From Diphasiastrum complanatum (lineage: Eukaryota; Streptophyta; Lycopodiopsida; Lycopodiales; Lycopodiaceae): a DNA stretch of 30,334 nt. The notes under the pieces are model-generated. The model ran no database searches, had not been told where the DNA came from, and saw nothing but the letters and a program-made list of their open reading frames with translations. Both the position numbers and the translations under genes were made by a program. Positions within the stretch are counted from its first letter, which is position 1. Every line of letters begins with the position of its first letter. Of the stretch, positions 28,238 through 30,334 are shown in pieces. The DNA is taken from the NCBI GenBank assembly GCA_029204225.1, contig MU836333.1, positions 1 to 30,334 on the forward strand, in the 5' to 3' direction.

Positions 28238-28250
28238 TGGTATCAGAGCC
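28238..28250 (+). other. Primer-binding site of copia element G
   Basis: TGGTATCAGAGCC, perfect plant tRNA-iMet type. This is the PBS that belongs to the gag at 29038. Confidence 0.93.
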
Positions 28251-29037
28251 AGTACAAAGGCATAACTAATGCAAAATCCATTTTTAGCAAGTTTCGGTGC
28301 TAAAAACTAGTATTGATGAGGGCAAGCTAGAATCTTGATTTTGGTGAGGAGATTTGATCCCAAATTGTGGTAGGGTCCAAATCCGTACTGTCCACATGTG
28401 TGGGCACCTCTGAACTGCATTTAATGCATGTGTATTCATTTGATCCAAAAAAATTCAATTTGTGAGCTGTTGGTGTAAATTTTGGTGGAGATCCTAGGAT
28501 AATCTACCAAGATCATTTGCCATTGATTAGATTTGAATTTGTTTCATGGAATCTAATTAATCTAGGCTGAGTTCAAGTCCTATTAAGGTTAAAAACAGGT
28601 CTTGAAAGTACACCAAGAAGGAAGAAAGAGATTAAGTCATTTTTTTGTCCAAAAATAGCCAAAATTGGCAAGATTTGATTGTAAGTAGATTTCACATCAT
28701 CTTATCTAAATTCCAACTTTGTGTGGGAGTGCTAGAACTGAGATTATAAGTCCATTTGTTGGATTAGAAATCTAATTTGAGTGAAAAACTACAAGAGAGA
28801 GACCTTAGTGAGTTTCTAGAGACAATCAAAATCCATTTCTTGGCAAGATTTGTTTGAAAGTAATTTCACTTCATCTTATCTTCATTTCCAGCTTTGTGAG
28901 GGAGTGATAGAACTGTGATCATAAGTCCATTTGTTGGATTAGAAAATCAAATTTGAGTGAAACACTGCAAGTGGTGAGACCTTTGTGAGTTTCAAGTCAA
29001 TCAAATCTATTTCTTGTTTGTAGAAGTCACTAGTAAG
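28251..29037 (+). other. Untranslated leader of copia element G
   Basis: Non-coding leader of about 790 bases containing a tandem duplication (28665-29014). Length matches the leader of copia B. Confidence 0.65.
28665..29014. repeat. Tandem duplication, 175 bp x 2, in the leader
   Basis: Units start at 28665 and 28840 with TTGGCAAGATTTG and share CATCTTATCT, CATAAGTCCATTTGTTGGAT-type and AATTTGAGTGAAA blocks. Divergence of the copies shows the duplication is not recent. Confidence 0.88.
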
Positions 29038-29835
29038 ATGGATCTGCTGGAGCATACCTTCTAGAAGCTAGTAGAGAGGTTGAATTCTACAAATTTATGC
29101 TATTTGGAAGGTTAGAATGGAGTCACTCTTAGTGCTCCAAGACCTTTATGAGTTCTTGATTGAAGATGAAGATGAACCGCTAGGTGCAACAGGAGTTAGC
29201 TAGATACAAGAAGAGATCTAGGCTTGCACTTCATTGTGTGATGATGAATGTGAGCAAATGATTGTTGAGAGAAGTATCAGCATGTACTAGTGCTAAAGAG
29301 ACTTGGGAGTCTTTAAATCAATCTATGAGTCTAGCAACACTTCTAGTAGTTCTTATGCTTAGAAATCAAATTTTGCAAAGCATGAGAAGAAGTGAGGAGA
29401 GTGCACAGGATAATGTAACTCAAAAATCAAGTCTCTAAATAGGGAGTTGGCTTCCATTGGAGAGAAGATTCATGATGGAGAGCTTGTACAAATTGTCCTT
29501 AATGTCTAGGAGATGACTTTGCAAATTTGGCGTCCAAAGTTTTGCCATCCAAGACACTTTGCCAACAATAGAAAAACTTCACAGTGTATTAGTGGCTGAA
29601 GAGTGTAGGATGCTCCATGCAAAATCTAGGATGAGATTCCTTGTCTTTGCAGGATGGTGATGAGGAAGCCAATTTCTCATTCAAGGGCAAAAAGAAGACC
29701 AATGGAAAGAAGAAGCATCCAAAGGAGGCCAAAGAAGAGGATGATGCATCAAGTTCAAAGGACAAGTCAAAGCAAAAATGCTTCTTTTGTGGGAAAGAAG
29801 GGCATTATGCATCTAATGCTACAAGAGACTAAGAG
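29038..29835 (+). pseudogene. Copia element G gag, heavily mutated
   Basis: From the ATG at 29038 (MDLLEHTF) the coding trace is broken by many stops and frame changes, but pieces are clear: an IWKVRMESLLVLQDL block near 29100, a TWESL-like block near 29300, a LASIGEKIHDGELVQIVLN block near 29450, then a lysine-rich stretch and the zinc knuckle start KCFFCGKEGHYAS near 29776. The last cysteine of the knuckle is displaced by a one-base deletion after SN. The first block is close to the copia B gag (IWKLRMES), so the two elements are relatives. Confidence 0.8.
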
Positions 29836-29954
29836 CACAAGTGGAGGAGGACAAACAAGGAAACCTTGCAAAGAGGAGGGAGGAGGGATGAAGTAGATGT
29901 AATCTTGATGGCATCTACATCCTCACCAACAAGCAATTAGCAATTCAAGGAGAC

Positions 29955-30334
29955 AATTGGTGGAATCGACAGTGGGGACTAGCTCCCACATGTCCTTGTG
30001 AAAAGGACTTTTTTTCAACCTTACACTCATTCAATGATGCTAAAAAGTTTGTCTTTACTGCAAATGATGAAGAGTGTAGGATAGATGGTGTTGGCACCAT
30101 TTCTTTGTATCTAGAATCCTCAAAATGCATGGATCTAGAAAATGTCCATTATGTACCATCAATCACCAAGAATATGCTTAGTGTTTGGTTTACTCTTAGA
30201 AAGTGGTTTGGATGTCCACTTTAAGCATGGTGTTTGTTCATCTTGAAGATGATGTTTGATTGCAAAGGGATTTAAGCATGGAAGATTGTTTAAGTTGGAA
30301 GCTAGTGTTGCTTTTGAAAGAATGAGCTTGGCAA
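29955..30334 (+). pseudogene. Copia element G protease and pre-integrase region, runs off the window
   Basis: The protease motif (W-W-IDSG) is recognisable at about 29960-29977 but a one-base insertion precedes it and a TAG follows. Downstream one frame reads CEKDFFSTLHSFNDAKKF, then DGVGTISLYLESS and ENVHYVPSITKNMLSV, the usual protease tail, then after a further shift HGRLFKLEASVAFERMSLA up to the edge. Integrase should follow outside the window. Confidence 0.82.

Larger units (their letters stand above)
26627..28400. repeat. Recurring palindromic word CACRTGTG
   Basis: Eight copies: 26627-26638 (CACACATGTGTG), 26650-26657, 26839-26848, 26998-27007, 27211-27228 (a perfect 18-bp palindrome GTTTCACACGTGTGAAAC), 27625-27632, 28050-28059 and 28393-28402. 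CACGTG and CACATG cores are typical bHLH/bZIP sites (G-box/E-box). Confidence 0.85.

Overview
This window is repeat-dense intergenic DNA of a land plant. The evidence is nested Ty1/copia and Ty3/gypsy LTR retrotransposons with plant initiator-Met-tRNA primer-binding sites (TGGTATCAGAGCC type), plant-style TATA boxes in LTRs, CCCTAAA-type telomere-like words, and one short exon-like stretch resembling the C-terminus of a plant Kdo transferase. Nothing shows the genus. Almost every coding segment is broken by stops, frameshifts or deletions. I see no intact autonomous element and no complete host gene.

Layout. 1-703: tail of a Ty3/gypsy chromovirus (integrase C-terminus, chromodomain, polypurine tract, truncated 3' LTR), joined abruptly to a copia integrase fragment (704-1140). 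1396-5260: minus-strand copia element with 5' LTR, PBS, gag, protease, integrase and the first half of RT; its 3' end is lost. 5261-6280: unassigned, with a 68-bp tandem duplication and a TATA-like site. 6281-6672: likely MITE. 6885-7070: exon-like C-terminal segment. About 7945-8560: old gypsy LTR related to the one at 346. 10123-14530: plus-strand copia element with both LTRs partly kept, but protease and integrase deleted and RT motif A destroyed.

14760-18938 is the strangest part. It is a CpG-containing mosaic built from short words (GCGGTC, CCGCAAAGG, GCATTAGGACC, GCATCCGAC) in both orientations, with variable 300-520-bp units, a 70-bp tandem array, telomere-like words and a 192-bp pure (GA)n tract. 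No coding explanation fits it.

18939-21459: two related LTRs in opposite orientation. The plus copy has a PBS and a TATA-like box. The minus copy has a polypurine tract and contains 74 nt of recognisable 5S rRNA sequence, like the Cassandra retrotransposon class. 22278-23171: an acidic, coiled-coil ORF of unknown origin interrupted by two amber codons. 23215-25635: a minus-strand copia gag/protease/integrase fragment flanked by inverted rather than direct LTR pieces, with a plus-strand gypsy RNase H scrap inside. 25401-30334: three successive plus-strand LTR/PBS junctions (26247, 27406, 28238), the last leading into a heavily mutated copia gag and protease that runs off the window. The 26.6-28.4 kb part repeatedly uses the palindromic word CACRTGTG.

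The pieces do not act as a pathway. The region is a graveyard of successive insertions and illegitimate recombination, and the main interest lies in the mosaic satellite domain and the 5S-bearing LTR.
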